From: DASYXZ01 sp035934315
Lineage (GTDB): Bacteria > Acidobacteriota > Terriglobia > UBA7540
Reading direction: 5' to 3'
DNA length: 15,628 nucleotides
NCBI GenBank assembly: GCA_035934315.1
Contig: DASYXZ010000303.1
Coordinates: 1 to 15,628, forward strand
This document shows, one piece after another, positions 1 through 6,631 of this stretch; within the stretch, counting starts at the first letter, position 1; every line of letters starts with the position of its first letter. The position numbers were made by a program, and so were the translations under genes. The notes under the pieces are model-generated. The model did no database searches. It had not been told where the DNA came from and saw only the letters and a program-made list of their open reading frames with translations.

Positions 1-279
1 ATCGAGTTGAAAACCCACGTTGACATTCAGATTGCCAATCGTTCCATTGGTGAGATGAAAGGCGCCGGCCGGCAGCCAGGTGTAAAGAGTTGAGGTGAAA
101 GTGTGAGCGGGCTGACCCAGCAATTCGAAGAAACTTCCGAGAGCCCATGCAAAAGAAATGCCCGGCAGCCCGACCGAAATCAGGGACACAGCGGCATTCT
201 TCAGCCTGCGTCCGAAGAGAAGCTGATTGAAAGCTCCTATCGCGGGCAACAACGGGATGACCCAAATTCGTTCTAGCAC
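1..279 (-). CDS. nuoL: NADH-quinone oxidoreductase subunit L, N-terminal part (cut by window edge)
   Basis: NuoL is the large antiporter-like proton-pumping subunit at the far end of the complex I membrane arm. Only the first 93 residues are in the window, and the frame is open to base 1. The start is a GTG at 279: an in-frame TAA lies two codons upstream and an AAGGA ribosome site sits 7 nt before it, so no earlier start is possible. The product begins with a hydrophobic helix (LERIWVIPLLPAIGAFNQLL), then FGRR and a second hydrophobic stretch (about residues 31-52), matching the usual NuoL opening of a Pro-rich first helix followed by basic residues. The gene follows nuoK after 26 nt in the same direction, as in canonical nuoKL order. 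The short length makes family assignment rely on this opening plus context, but the two agree. Confidence 0.87.
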   Translation of the reverse strand, partial: MLERIWVIPLLPAIGAFNQLLFGRRLKNAAVSLISVGLPGISFAWALGSFFELLGQPAHTFTSTLYTWLPAGAFHLTNGTIGNLNVNVGFQLD

Positions 280-305
280 TCTTTAATCCTTCAGCCTTTC
301 CTGCC

Positions 306-608
306 TCACCACTTCAGCAGATCGATCTCATCCGCGTTCACCGTTTCCTTATTTCTGAACAGCGCGATGATCAAACCCAAACCGACGGCGGCTTCGGCAG
401 CGGCGTCCGTGATCACGAAAATGGCGAACACCTGTCCATTCGTCGAATGAAAGTATTGCGAAAACGCCACGAGATTAATGTTGACGGCGTTCAAAATAAG
501 TTCAATGGACATGAGAATCACGATCACGTTCCGGCGCGTGAGCACGCCAATCACGCCGATGGTGAAAAGTCCCGCGCCCAGATACAAGTACCAATGGACA
601 GGAATCAT
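306..608 (-). CDS. nuoK: NADH-quinone oxidoreductase subunit K
   Basis: NuoK is a small three-helix membrane-arm subunit (MrpC-like) of complex I involved in proton translocation. Its 100 residues match the usual length. Three hydrophobic helices are visible at about 6-24, 28-50 and 60-84. The two buried glutamates known to matter in the family are present: Glu36 in SIELILNAVN and Glu72 in AAAEAAVGLG. The C-terminal NADEIDLLKW tail is also family-like. An aspartate at residue 68 lies one helical turn from Glu72, where the NuoK proteins I remember carry a hydrophobic residue. The ATG overlaps the nuoJ stop as ATGA (608-605), which implies translational coupling. nuoL follows after 26 nt. Confidence 0.97.
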   Translation of the reverse strand: MIPVHWYLYLGAGLFTIGVIGVLTRRNVIVILMSIELILNAVNINLVAFSQYFHSTNGQVFAIFVITDAAAEAAVGLGLIIALFRNKETVNADEIDLLKW

Positions 609-1126
609 TCAAATTTCCTTTTGGCCATGACCACCGCTCCCACCATGGCCACCAGCAGCAACAAGGACGCAATCTCCACCGGCAACATATACGTCTGGTA
701 GAGTCCCACGGCAATGGCCTGGGTGTTATTCGTTGCGGCCGCAACCGGAGGTGGCGGGGTGAATAAAAACCCCCGATGGTCAAGGAAGATCCCATAAACG
801 AGTTCGGCGGTGAGCACGAGCGCCGTCAACACCGCTACAATCCACTGGCGGCTGAATTGCGATTGCTTCGCCGCCAAATCCAGATTCACCAGCATAATGA
901 CAAACAGGAACAGGACCATGATGCCGCCGACGTACAGAATAATCTGGACCGCAAAAAGAAATTCGGCATGGAGCATCAGAAAAACTCCGGCTACTGAAAA
1001 AAGCGTGATGATCAGCCAGATGGCGCTGTGGATGGCGTTGCGCCGGGTAATCACCATGATGGCGGAAATCAGCGCAACCGCCGACAAGGCAAAAAAAGCG
1101 ATTTGCGGAAGGTTAATCTCCATCAT
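605..1126 (-). CDS. nuoJ: NADH-quinone oxidoreductase subunit J
   Basis: NuoJ is a five-helix membrane-arm subunit of complex I that couples the quinone site to the proton channels. The 173-residue product has hydrophobic helices at roughly 8-25, 32-51, 57-80, 93-113 and 148-168. The third helix carries the family hallmark EFLFAVQIILYVGGIMVLFL, with Glu55 and the conserved Tyr65 near the helix bulge. A Pro-rich loop (FTPPPP, about 123-128) precedes the last helix. The first of two adjacent ATGs is used here because a GGAA lies 5 nt upstream. nuoJ follows nuoH after only 10 nt. nuoI, normally located between nuoH and nuoJ, is absent. The stop overlaps the nuoK start. Confidence 0.96.
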   Translation of the reverse strand: MMEINLPQIAFFALSAVALISAIMVITRRNAIHSAIWLIITLFSVAGVFLMLHAEFLFAVQIILYVGGIMVLFLFVIMLVNLDLAAKQSQFSRQWIVAVLTALVLTAELVYGIFLDHRGFLFTPPPPVAAATNNTQAIAVGLYQTYMLPVEIASLLLLVAMVGAVVMAKRKFE

Positions 1127-1136
1127 TTCGGTTCCA

Positions 1137-2384
1137 TTACCGGCTTAACATTCCCAGCATTGTTGCAGCCGGGTGCGGCTGTAATACGTAACACACCGCC
1201 GCCGTCGCGATAACGTTGGCAAGCCCCAGAGGGATCATCACGCGCCAGCCGAGGTTCATAAGCTGGTCATAGCGATAGCGTGGAAATGTACCGCGATACC
1301 AGATGAACGCGTACAGGAAAACAAATACCTTGACAGAAAACCAGAAGATTCCCTGGATTGCGCTGGTCACCAGAGGATAAGCCAGAGCCGCGGCCAGGAG
1401 CACGCAGCCGGCCGCGATAGCGAAGAGCACCAGCTTTTCCATTGGGACTTGATTCTTCCGCGCCCCCAGCACGATGGCCACCGCCGCCGCCAGGAAGACG
1501 ACCACCGGCGTGAACTTCAGGAAATCAAGGCTGGCGACGCCCTGGAACGGGCGCAGCCATCCGCCCCAGAAAAGCGTCACCGCGATGCAGGATACCAGCA
1601 CCATGCTTGTGTATTCGGCCATGAAAAAAAGCGAAAACCGAAAGCCGCTGTATTCAGTGTGAAAACCGGCGGTCAACTCCGACTCGGCTTCGGGCAAATC
1701 GAAAGGACTGCGGTTGGTTTCCGCGATGGCGGCCACGAGGTAGATGAAAAATCCCACGGGCTGGAGAAAAACATTCCACACGCCCATGCTCTGCTGCCTC
1801 TCCACAATATCCACCAAGCTCATGGAATGTGAGATCAGCAGGACGCCAATGATCGCCATGCCCCCAGCCACTTCGTAACTCACCAATTGCGCCGCGGAGC
1901 GCAGCGCGCCGAGCAGTGGATAGTGACTGTTTGACGCCCACCCGCCCAGAATAATTCCATAAATACCGAGCGACGAGACGGCCAGGATAAAGAGGATTCC
2001 GATGTTGATGTTGCTGATCAGCGGCAGGCCGAGATTCACGCCGTGGATCACGATGTCTTTGTCACCGAATGGAATGGCAGCGAAAACGGTAAATGCGGCC
2101 GCAACGCTGATGACGGGCGCAATTAGAAACAGGGTCTTGTCCGCCCCGGAGGGAATAATGTCTTCCTTGAGGATCAACTTTAAAGGATCGGCTATCGCCT
2201 GAAGAATCCCCCAGGGACCGACGCGCATGGGCCCGAGGCGCGCCTGCATGAAGGCCAGCACCTTGCGCTCAAGATAGACGATGTAGGCCAGCACGCCTGA
2301 CAACACGCTGAAGATAACCAATATCTTGACCGTGGCCAGGACAAGAGGATGATCACCGAGAAATTGGAGCGCGCTATCCAACAT
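1137..2384 (-). CDS. nuoH: NADH-quinone oxidoreductase subunit H, with an internal insertion
   Basis: NuoH is the membrane subunit that forms much of the quinone cavity where complex I arms join. Family signatures are clear: the first-helix end and cytoplasmic loop YLERKVLAFMQARLGPMRVG (about 37-56), EDIIP (74-78), SYEVAGGMAIIG (169-180) and the acidic quinone-site loop AETNRSPFDLPEAESELTAG (221-240). At 415 residues it is longer than the roughly 320-350 usual for bacterial NuoH. The extra length is mostly at about 281-344, between LFWGGWLRPF and the late FWFSVKVFVFLYAFIWYRGTFPRYRYDQLM block. It holds two further hydrophobic stretches (about 291-307 and 316-337) separated by a basic loop. The gene lies 86 nt after nuoD, with only a weak ribosome site, and 10 nt before nuoJ. 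Confidence 0.97.
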   Translation of the reverse strand: MLDSALQFLGDHPLVLATVKILVIFSVLSGVLAYIVYLERKVLAFMQARLGPMRVGPWGILQAIADPLKLILKEDIIPSGADKTLFLIAPVISVAAAFTVFAAIPFGDKDIVIHGVNLGLPLISNINIGILFILAVSSLGIYGIILGGWASNSHYPLLGALRSAAQLVSYEVAGGMAIIGVLLISHSMSLVDIVERQQSMGVWNVFLQPVGFFIYLVAAIAETNRSPFDLPEAESELTAGFHTEYSGFRFSLFFMAEYTSMVLVSCIAVTLFWGGWLRPFQGVASLDFLKFTPVVVFLAAAVAIVLGARKNQVPMEKLVLFAIAAGCVLLAAALAYPLVTSAIQGIFWFSVKVFVFLYAFIWYRGTFPRYRYDQLMNLGWRVMIPLGLANVIATAAVCYVLQPHPAATMLGMLSR

Positions 2385-2470
2385 GGTTTTTCAATTCTGA
2401 TTTAAAAATACAAAATTAAAGAAAAGATTGTAGCGTAAGCAGGTAATTCCGAAATTTTAATTCACAATTT

Positions 2471-3583
2471 TTATCGATCTACTTCACCCAGCACAATATC
2501 AATGGTGCCGATGATGGCCACGATATCGGCAATAAGATGGCCGCGAGACATAATGTCCAAAGCCTGCAAGTTGACGAATGAAGGCGGCCGAACGCGCACG
2601 CGATAAGGATGCGTGGTCCCATCGCTCACCACAAAATAGCCCAACTCGCCTTTGGGCGCCTCGATGGAATGATAAATCTCTCCCGCGGGGGGCTTGATGA
2701 CTTTTCCCACTTTACCAAAAATCGGACCGGGCGCGATGCGCTCCACGCATTGCCGTATGATGCGCACGGATTGGCGCATCTCTTTGATCCGCACTAGATA
2801 ACGATCATAGGTGTCTCCGCACTCGCCCACCGGAACTTCAAACTCCACTTTGTCATAGGCTTCATAAGGCTGCGCCTTGCGGAGGTCCCATTTCACGCCG
2901 GAACCGCGCAGGACAGGCCCTGAAACCGCCAGGGCAATCGCGTCTGCCGCTGTAAGCACGCCCACACCTTTTGTCCGCTCCATCCAAATGCGGTTGGTGG
3001 TGAGCAAAGTTTCGTATTCATCAACCATTTTTGGGAAATAATCGCAAAACTTGATGACGTCTTTCTCAAAGCGTTCGTAAAGGTCGTATTGCAGTCCGCC
3101 GATTCGAAAGGCGTGCGTGGTGAGCCGGGCGCCACAATAGTTCTCAAAAATCTTCAGTATCTCTTCCCGCTCGCGGAAGGTGTAAAAAACGGGGGTCATG
3201 GCTCCCAGGTCAAGCGCGTGTGTGCCCAACCAAAGCAAGTGACTGGCAATCCGCTGAAGCTCCGCCAGGATCATGCGCGTGTATTGAGCGCGTTCGGGCA
3301 GCTCGACGCCCAGCAATTTCTCCACCGCTTCGCAGTAGCCCATCCCGTTGGTGACCGCAGCCACATAATCCATACGGTCGACGTAGGGAGCGAATTGGAG
3401 GTAGGTTCGGTTCTCGGCGATTTTCTCCACACCTCGATGGAGATAACCAATAATACATTCGGTCCCCATCACGCGCTCGCCATCGAGCTTCAACTTGACG
3501 CGCAACACTCCGTGCGTAGCGGGGTGCTGCGGCCCCATATTGATGACCAGCTCATCGGCGTCGAGATATGTCATTTCAGGCAT
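2471..3583 (-). CDS. nuoD: NADH-quinone oxidoreductase subunit D (49 kDa type)
   Basis: NuoD is the peripheral-arm subunit that, with NuoB, forms the quinone-reduction site beside cluster N2. The 370-residue product is full length for an unfused NuoD and belongs to the nickel-free hydrogenase-like large subunit family. Visible signatures are NMGPQHPATHGVLR at 15-28, RGVEKIAENRTYLQ at 50-63, DRMDY at 69-73, and the C-terminal IADIVAIIGTIDIVLGEVDR. His24 and Tyr73 are 49 residues apart, as are the quinone-binding His38 and Tyr87 of the Thermus protein, so the quinone head-group ligands appear intact. No good ribosome site precedes the ATG at 3583. ATG codon 4 is an alternative but is no better. 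A structured 94-nt gap separates it from nuoC. Confidence 0.97.
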   Translation of the reverse strand: MPEMTYLDADELVINMGPQHPATHGVLRVKLKLDGERVMGTECIIGYLHRGVEKIAENRTYLQFAPYVDRMDYVAAVTNGMGYCEAVEKLLGVELPERAQYTRMILAELQRIASHLLWLGTHALDLGAMTPVFYTFREREEILKIFENYCGARLTTHAFRIGGLQYDLYERFEKDVIKFCDYFPKMVDEYETLLTTNRIWMERTKGVGVLTAADAIALAVSGPVLRGSGVKWDLRKAQPYEAYDKVEFEVPVGECGDTYDRYLVRIKEMRQSVRIIRQCVERIAPGPIFGKVGKVIKPPAGEIYHSIEAPKGELGYFVVSDGTTHPYRVRVRPPSFVNLQALDIMSRGHLIADIVAIIGTIDIVLGEVDR

Positions 3584-3591
3584 AATAATTC

Positions 3592-3669
3592 AGTGGCTAG
3601 TGGTTAGGGACGAGTGGCAAGCTGGAGGAAAATTTTCCTCCCGCCTATTTCCACCAACCATTTGCCACT
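3592..3669. repeat. Heptamer-like repeats and large inverted repeat in the nuoC-nuoD gap
   Basis: On the plus strand, degenerate 7-nt units run from 3592: AGTGGCT, AGTGGTT, AGGGACG, AGTGGCA. AGTGGCAA (3613-3620) is the exact reverse complement of TTGCCACT (3662-3669), and between them lies the perfect 18-bp palindrome GGAGGAAAATTTTCCTCC (3624-3641). The transcript here could form a long stem between two cotranscribed nuo genes. It might tune mRNA stability or be a dispersed repeat. Nothing shows which. Confidence 0.7.
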
Positions 3670-3677
3670 TCTCTTTT

Positions 3678-4451
3678 TTACTGTCCACTCTCGATATGCA
3701 AATTTGCCCGCACCCAGGCCTTATCCTGACGCAGGATGTCGTAATCTTTGCGCAGCGGGTGCCCCACCCAGTCGTCAGGCAACAGAATGCGCCTCAAATC
3801 CGGGTGGCCTTCGTAAAGGATGCCGAACATATCAAAAACTTCGCGCTCCAACCAATTAGCCACCGGCCACACGCCCACAACCGACGGAATTTTTTCGCCG
3901 TCGGCTGCCAAAACCTTCAACCTTAAGCGGTCATTACCCTTGAACGAATAAAGCTCATAAATAACATCGAACCGTTTCTCGCGCTTGGGATAGTCTACGG
4001 CGGTTTCGTCGGCCAGATAAGAATAAGCTCCGCCGGCGTCACTCTTCAGAAATTCACAAATCGCGATCAATGATTCTTTGTTGACAGTGATCGAAGGTTG
4101 TTTGCGAAATATAATGGCATCTGCAATCGCACCCGGAAATTTTATTTTTAGCTCCTCGAGCAGCGGACTCTCCCAAGGATCGGGCTTTACTGGAGGCTTG
4201 GGTGGAGCAGGCGGTTTGGGCGGAGCGGCAGCCGCCGGCTTGGCCGGAGCAGGCGGTTTAGCCGGAGATGGAGGAATGGGTGGAGAAGCGCTCCCGCCTT
4301 CCGGCGCAGCGACCCTTGGCGTAGCGGTTTCTGCTGGTTTTTCCACGTTCGCCGCAGGCGGAACCGCTGCCCCGCGCTCGGCCGCGGGACGATTGGCAGT
4401 GAGTTCACCGGGCACTGTGGGCTGATGCGGCACCTTGGGTTCGTCAGCCAT
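3678..4451 (-). CDS. nuoC: NADH-quinone oxidoreductase subunit C with long Pro/Ala-rich N-terminal tail
   Basis: NuoC is the 30 kDa-type peripheral-arm subunit packed against NuoD. The Complex1_30K domain occupies about 92-257, with the full signature at 201-237: LEREVFDMFGILYEGHPDLR followed by RILLPDDWVGHPLRKDY. Residues 1-91 form an extension rich in Pro, Ala and Lys (PAKPPAPAKPAAAAPPKPPA and similar), low in complexity and probably disordered. NuoC proteins usually begin close to the domain, so this tail is unusual. The ATG at 4451 has only a weak AAAG upstream. No better internal start is evident before the domain. It is the first gene after the promoter at 4505-4532 and is separate from nuoD, not fused to it. 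Confidence 0.95.
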   Translation of the reverse strand: MADEPKVPHQPTVPGELTANRPAAERGAAVPPAANVEKPAETATPRVAAPEGGSASPPIPPSPAKPPAPAKPAAAAPPKPPAPPKPPVKPDPWESPLLEELKIKFPGAIADAIIFRKQPSITVNKESLIAICEFLKSDAGGAYSYLADETAVDYPKREKRFDVIYELYSFKGNDRLRLKVLAADGEKIPSVVGVWPVANWLEREVFDMFGILYEGHPDLRRILLPDDWVGHPLRKDYDILRQDKAWVRANLHIESGQ

Positions 4452-4504
4452 CTTTGATTGAAGTTTGGTAAAATCCTTTTTTGATTAGCTTCTAAAACAG
4501 ACAA

Positions 4505-4532
4505 TCTATATCACGGCGTTAAATTTTGTCAA
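4505..4532 (-). promoter_or_regulatory. Sigma-70-type promoter of the nuo operon
   Basis: Reading the minus strand, a perfect -35 TTGACA (4532-4527) and a -10 TATAGA (4510-4505) are separated by 16 nt. Transcription would begin near 4498, giving a leader of about 46 nt before nuoC. This supports nuoC as the first gene of the operon. The rest of the 299-nt gap 4452-4750 shows no gene I accept and serves as the divergent intergenic region. Confidence 0.7.
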
Positions 4533-4713
4533 CTAAAGGAACGCCTTCCCGGCCCAAGTTGACGAATGAGGCTGGGTGGATGTATATTCTGTCCATCAAT
4601 TGCGGGGTCATGAAGGTTGTCAGACCCCCGGGACGCATTTTTAATTTTGGAATATCAATACAGAGTTTACAATTCCGAGCAGCGCCTGCCTTCTCTAACG
4701 CGCCATCCGATTG

Positions 4714-4729
4714 ACGCTGGAACCAGCGT
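4714..4729. repeat. Inverted repeat upstream of the 111-aa gene
   Basis: ACGCTGGAACCAGCGT is a perfect palindrome with 7-bp arms around a central AA, 21 nt before the start codon at 4751. A weak -35-like TTGACG overlaps its left edge. It could be an operator for the divergent plus-strand gene. No regulator can be named. Confidence 0.45.
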
Positions 4730-4750
4730 TCATAGTTCCCGGAGCAATCC

Positions 4751-5086
4751 ATGAGCATGAGTCCGTCTTTAACCGCCAATCCGGCCGCCCCACTTTCCAT
4801 TCAAGGGAGGATTATTGAGGCAGAAGTTAAAGTTTCCGTTGACGCGGCCCGCCCTCTGCCTCTGGCGTGTGGCTTGTATGCCATTCAAAATTCCACGGGC
4901 GTCTGGCTCTGCGCTTACTACGGGATGAATCGCAGCGTCTTCGACTACCTGCCGCAAAAGGGGGCTGAAGTCGATGAGGTGACGCTTGGCATTGCTTTCC
5001 AGGTTCGCCAATTTGTGCCCACAGATCAATATGGTCCGGCCGTGTGGGAAGAATTTAAGAAGGCTCGATTTATGGGCTTTGAGTAG
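4751..5086 (+). CDS. Conserved-looking hypothetical protein, 111 aa
   Basis: I do not recognise this family. The 111-residue product lacks a signal peptide or membrane helix. It begins with a Ser/Pro/Ala-rich stretch (1-16) and continues as a mixed alpha/beta-looking sequence: QGRIIEAEVKVSVDA (18-32), an aromatic segment GVWLCAYYGMNRSVFDYLPQ (about 50-69), and a C-terminal WEEFKKARFMGFE that looks helical. The start is supported by GGAG at 4741-4744, 6 nt before the ATG; a second ATG two codons later is possible. It is divergent from nuoC and 69 nt upstream of the secreted Met-rich gene in the same direction, so those two may be cotranscribed. A cytoplasmic location is inferred from the lack of targeting signals. 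Confidence 0.72.
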   Translation: MSMSPSLTANPAAPLSIQGRIIEAEVKVSVDAARPLPLACGLYAIQNSTGVWLCAYYGMNRSVFDYLPQKGAEVDEVTLGIAFQVRQFVPTDQYGPAVWEEFKKARFMGFE

Positions 5087-5155
5087 CTTTTAACTGAATG
5101 TTCTTCCGGCGCCCGGCGCGGAAGATGAATCCCAAATTCAAAAGAGGAAAATCAG

Positions 5156-5830
5156 ATGAGATACGCAAAGAGCATAGTTCTTACCATCACGATGTGCGTG
5201 GGATTCGCGGGCGCCGCCATGGCGCAAATGGGCATGCGAACCCCCCAGATTCCCGGAGAATTCAAACCTGTCGTCGGTTCTGGCGCTCAATATGGGATCA
5301 CAACGAAAAAAGAACCGAAAATGGATTTGGCTTATGCCATCGTGGGCAAGGAAAGTGTGGATGGCGCAGACGGATACTGGATGGAGATACGCATGCTGAG
5401 CGGAAAAGGCGAGGGCATGATCATGAAACAACTGATGGTCATGAGCGGCGATACGCCAGGCATTAAGCGGATGATCATGCAAATGCCGGGCCGCCCAGCG
5501 ATGGAAATGCCAATGGGTATGATGAGCGGCATGATGAGAAATATGCCGAAACAAACCGCCTCAGGGGCCGGCCAGGCCCACGGGATGGGGGAAAGAATCG
5601 GAGCAGAAACGGTGACGGTCCCCGCCGGCACATTTGTGTGTGATCATTATCGTTCTCAATCCGAGCACGGCACATCTGATATCTGGGCCTCCACCAAAGT
5701 TGCGCCCTACGGCCTGGTAAAAATGGCCTCTGCGGATACTACGATGGTCCTGGAAAAAGTCCTCACCAATGAGACGTCGCAGATCAAAGGTGAGCCGCAG
5801 AAGATGAATTTTCCGGGCATGCCGCACTAG
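5156..5830 (+). CDS. Methionine-rich secreted protein of unknown function
   Basis: The 224-residue product starts with a clear Sec signal peptide: MRYAK, a hydrophobic core to about residue 21, and AMA-Q at 21-24, so cleavage after Ala23 is likely. The mature part resembles small exported proteins of the DUF4412-like kind in its last third (TVTVPAGTFVCDHYRS, then SDIWASTKVAPYGLVKM, about 152-190), but I am not certain of the family. About one residue in eight is methionine. Residues 106-130 hold 11 methionines in 25, in MxM and MM patterns such as MEMPMGMMSGMM. Such patterns occur in periplasmic copper-binding proteins, but no other copper gene is nearby, so that role is a guess. GAGG lies 8 nt before the ATG. 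A 200-nt gap separates it from argR. Confidence 0.85.
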   Translation: MRYAKSIVLTITMCVGFAGAAMAQMGMRTPQIPGEFKPVVGSGAQYGITTKKEPKMDLAYAIVGKESVDGADGYWMEIRMLSGKGEGMIMKQLMVMSGDTPGIKRMIMQMPGRPAMEMPMGMMSGMMRNMPKQTASGAGQAHGMGERIGAETVTVPAGTFVCDHYRSQSEHGTSDIWASTKVAPYGLVKMASADTTMVLEKVLTNETSQIKGEPQKMNFPGMPH

Positions 5831-5886
5831 ACCGAAAATCAACTGATGGCTGGCACGATGGCCAAACCCGAGCAAGCGGTCTTTTT
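5830..5886 (+). terminator. Possible terminator after the Met-rich gene
   Basis: GACCG (5830-5834) can pair with CGGTC (5877-5881), which is followed directly by TTTTT (5882-5886). The intervening 42 nt can form an inner TGGC/GCCA stem. The outer stem is only 5 bp, so the call is weak. Confidence 0.3.
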
Positions 5887-5980
5887 AAATGGGGGCGATC
5901 CGGCAATACGGGAAGGCCCCCGCGGCACGAATCAAAATATTTAACCGGTCTTCCAATTCGTTCTGCACTTCCCTCCCTCT

Positions 5981-5996
5981 TGCAAAATTTCTTGCA
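5981..5996. promoter_or_regulatory. Candidate ArgR operator upstream of argR
   Basis: TGCAA and TTGCA form an inverted repeat around AATTTC, 35 nt before the argR start codon. Its size and AT-rich centre recall ARG boxes (TGAAT-4-ATTCA type), though the outer bases differ. A related arrangement, TGCAT-5-TTGCA, lies at 6656-6670 just before argG. Autoregulation by ArgR is common in the family, but assigning this site is an inference. Confidence 0.4.
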
Positions 5997-6019
5997 ATCG
6001 AGTATTTATAAATCGTCTG

Positions 6020-6025
6020 TATAAT
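6020..6025 (+). promoter_or_regulatory. -10 box of argR, predicting a leaderless mRNA
   Basis: A perfect TATAAT ends 5 nt before the argR ATG (6031), so the expected start of transcription falls at or next to the A of the start codon. No Shine-Dalgarno is present before the ATG, which fits leaderless translation. No good -35 lies at 16-18 nt; TTGCAA at 5992-5997 is 22 nt away. The palindrome ATTTATAAAT (6004-6013) sits in the spacer and could bind a regulator. Confidence 0.5.
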
Positions 6026-6030
6026 TTTGC

Positions 6031-6477
6031 ATGGACAATCTTTATCGGCGCACACAGATCCTGGAACTTCTCCGGACGGAAACGGTGACGACGCAGTCCG
6101 ACCTGCGCCGCAAGCTCGAGCGACGTGGCATTCGGGTGACCCAGGCCACAGTCTCACGCGATATCGAAGAATTGGGCATCATTAAAACGCGCGAGGGTTA
6201 TCGTGTGCCCAATCCCTCACCCCCAGCCGCGCCGCCCCAGCCCACGCTGGCCGTCGTTCTGAAGGAATTTCTGCGGGGAGTGCGGCTGGCGGCCAACATG
6301 GTGATTATCAAAACCCACCCGGGAAACGCCCATAGCGTTGCCGTGGCGCTGGACGCAGAAAATTGGATGGAAGTTATGGGCACCATTGCGGGAGATGACA
6401 CCGTCTTTATCGCTACCACAGGGGGTCGTGAGGCTTCGCGGCTGCAAAAGAAAATCATGGCGATCCTGGCGGCATGA
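6031..6477 (+). CDS. argR: Arginine repressor
   Basis: ArgR is a hexameric DNA-binding protein that uses arginine as corepressor to control arginine biosynthesis genes. The 148-residue length is typical. The N-terminal winged-helix domain spans about 1-60, with the recognition-helix signature QATVSRDIEELGIIK at 38-52 (Ser42-Arg43 are the DNA-contacting pair of the family). A Pro-rich linker (NPSPPAAPPQP, 61-71) leads to the C-terminal oligomerisation and arginine-binding domain, with GNAHSVAVALD at 98-108 and GTIAGDDTVFI at 117-127. The paired aspartates Asp122-Asp123 correspond to the corepressor-binding residues. It lies 204 nt upstream of argG in the same direction, so arginine feedback on argGH is the simplest reading. 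No ribosome site precedes the ATG. Confidence 0.94.
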   Translation: MDNLYRRTQILELLRTETVTTQSDLRRKLERRGIRVTQATVSRDIEELGIIKTREGYRVPNPSPPAAPPQPTLAVVLKEFLRGVRLAANMVIIKTHPGNAHSVAVALDAENWMEVMGTIAGDDTVFIATTGGREASRLQKKIMAILAA

Positions 6478-6563
6478 AGTTCATTTGCCATGGATAGCCC
6501 AAAAAGGTCGGTGGCAATTTAAAATCGGCGGTTGGGAGAAAGGTCCGAGTTTGAAAGATCACC

Positions 6564-6631
6564 GCAGGGAAATACGGTTCAAAATGCATTGCACTATTAA
6601 ATTGCGGCAGTAAATTTCCCTGCATTTTTTT
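6564..6631 (+). terminator. Long-stem terminator or attenuator between argR and argG
   Basis: GCAGGGAAAT (6564-6573) is perfectly complementary to ATTTCCCTGC (6614-6623), and TTTTTTT follows at 6625-6631. The 40-nt interior holds the self-complementary AATGCATT. The stem plus T-run resembles an intrinsic terminator for argR, although the loop is large. The position inside the argR-argG gap would also suit an attenuator. No arginine-codon leader peptide was found. Confidence 0.5.

Noticed and set aside
3089..3607. Plus-strand frame of 172 codons opposite nuoD
   Set aside because: It is a shadow of nuoD, whose conserved motifs fix the coding strand.
2567..4569. 15-nt identity (CAAGTTGACGAATGA) between nuoD and the region upstream of nuoC
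   Set aside because: A single 15-mer shared within 15.6 kb is close to chance expectation, and no longer similarity flanks it.
4519..4800. Minus-strand frame of 93 codons upstream of nuoC
   Set aside because: It reads reasonably protein-like, but it overlaps a plus-strand gene with a good ribosome site, its own start lacks one, and its 3' end contains the nuo promoter. A decayed gene cannot be fully excluded.
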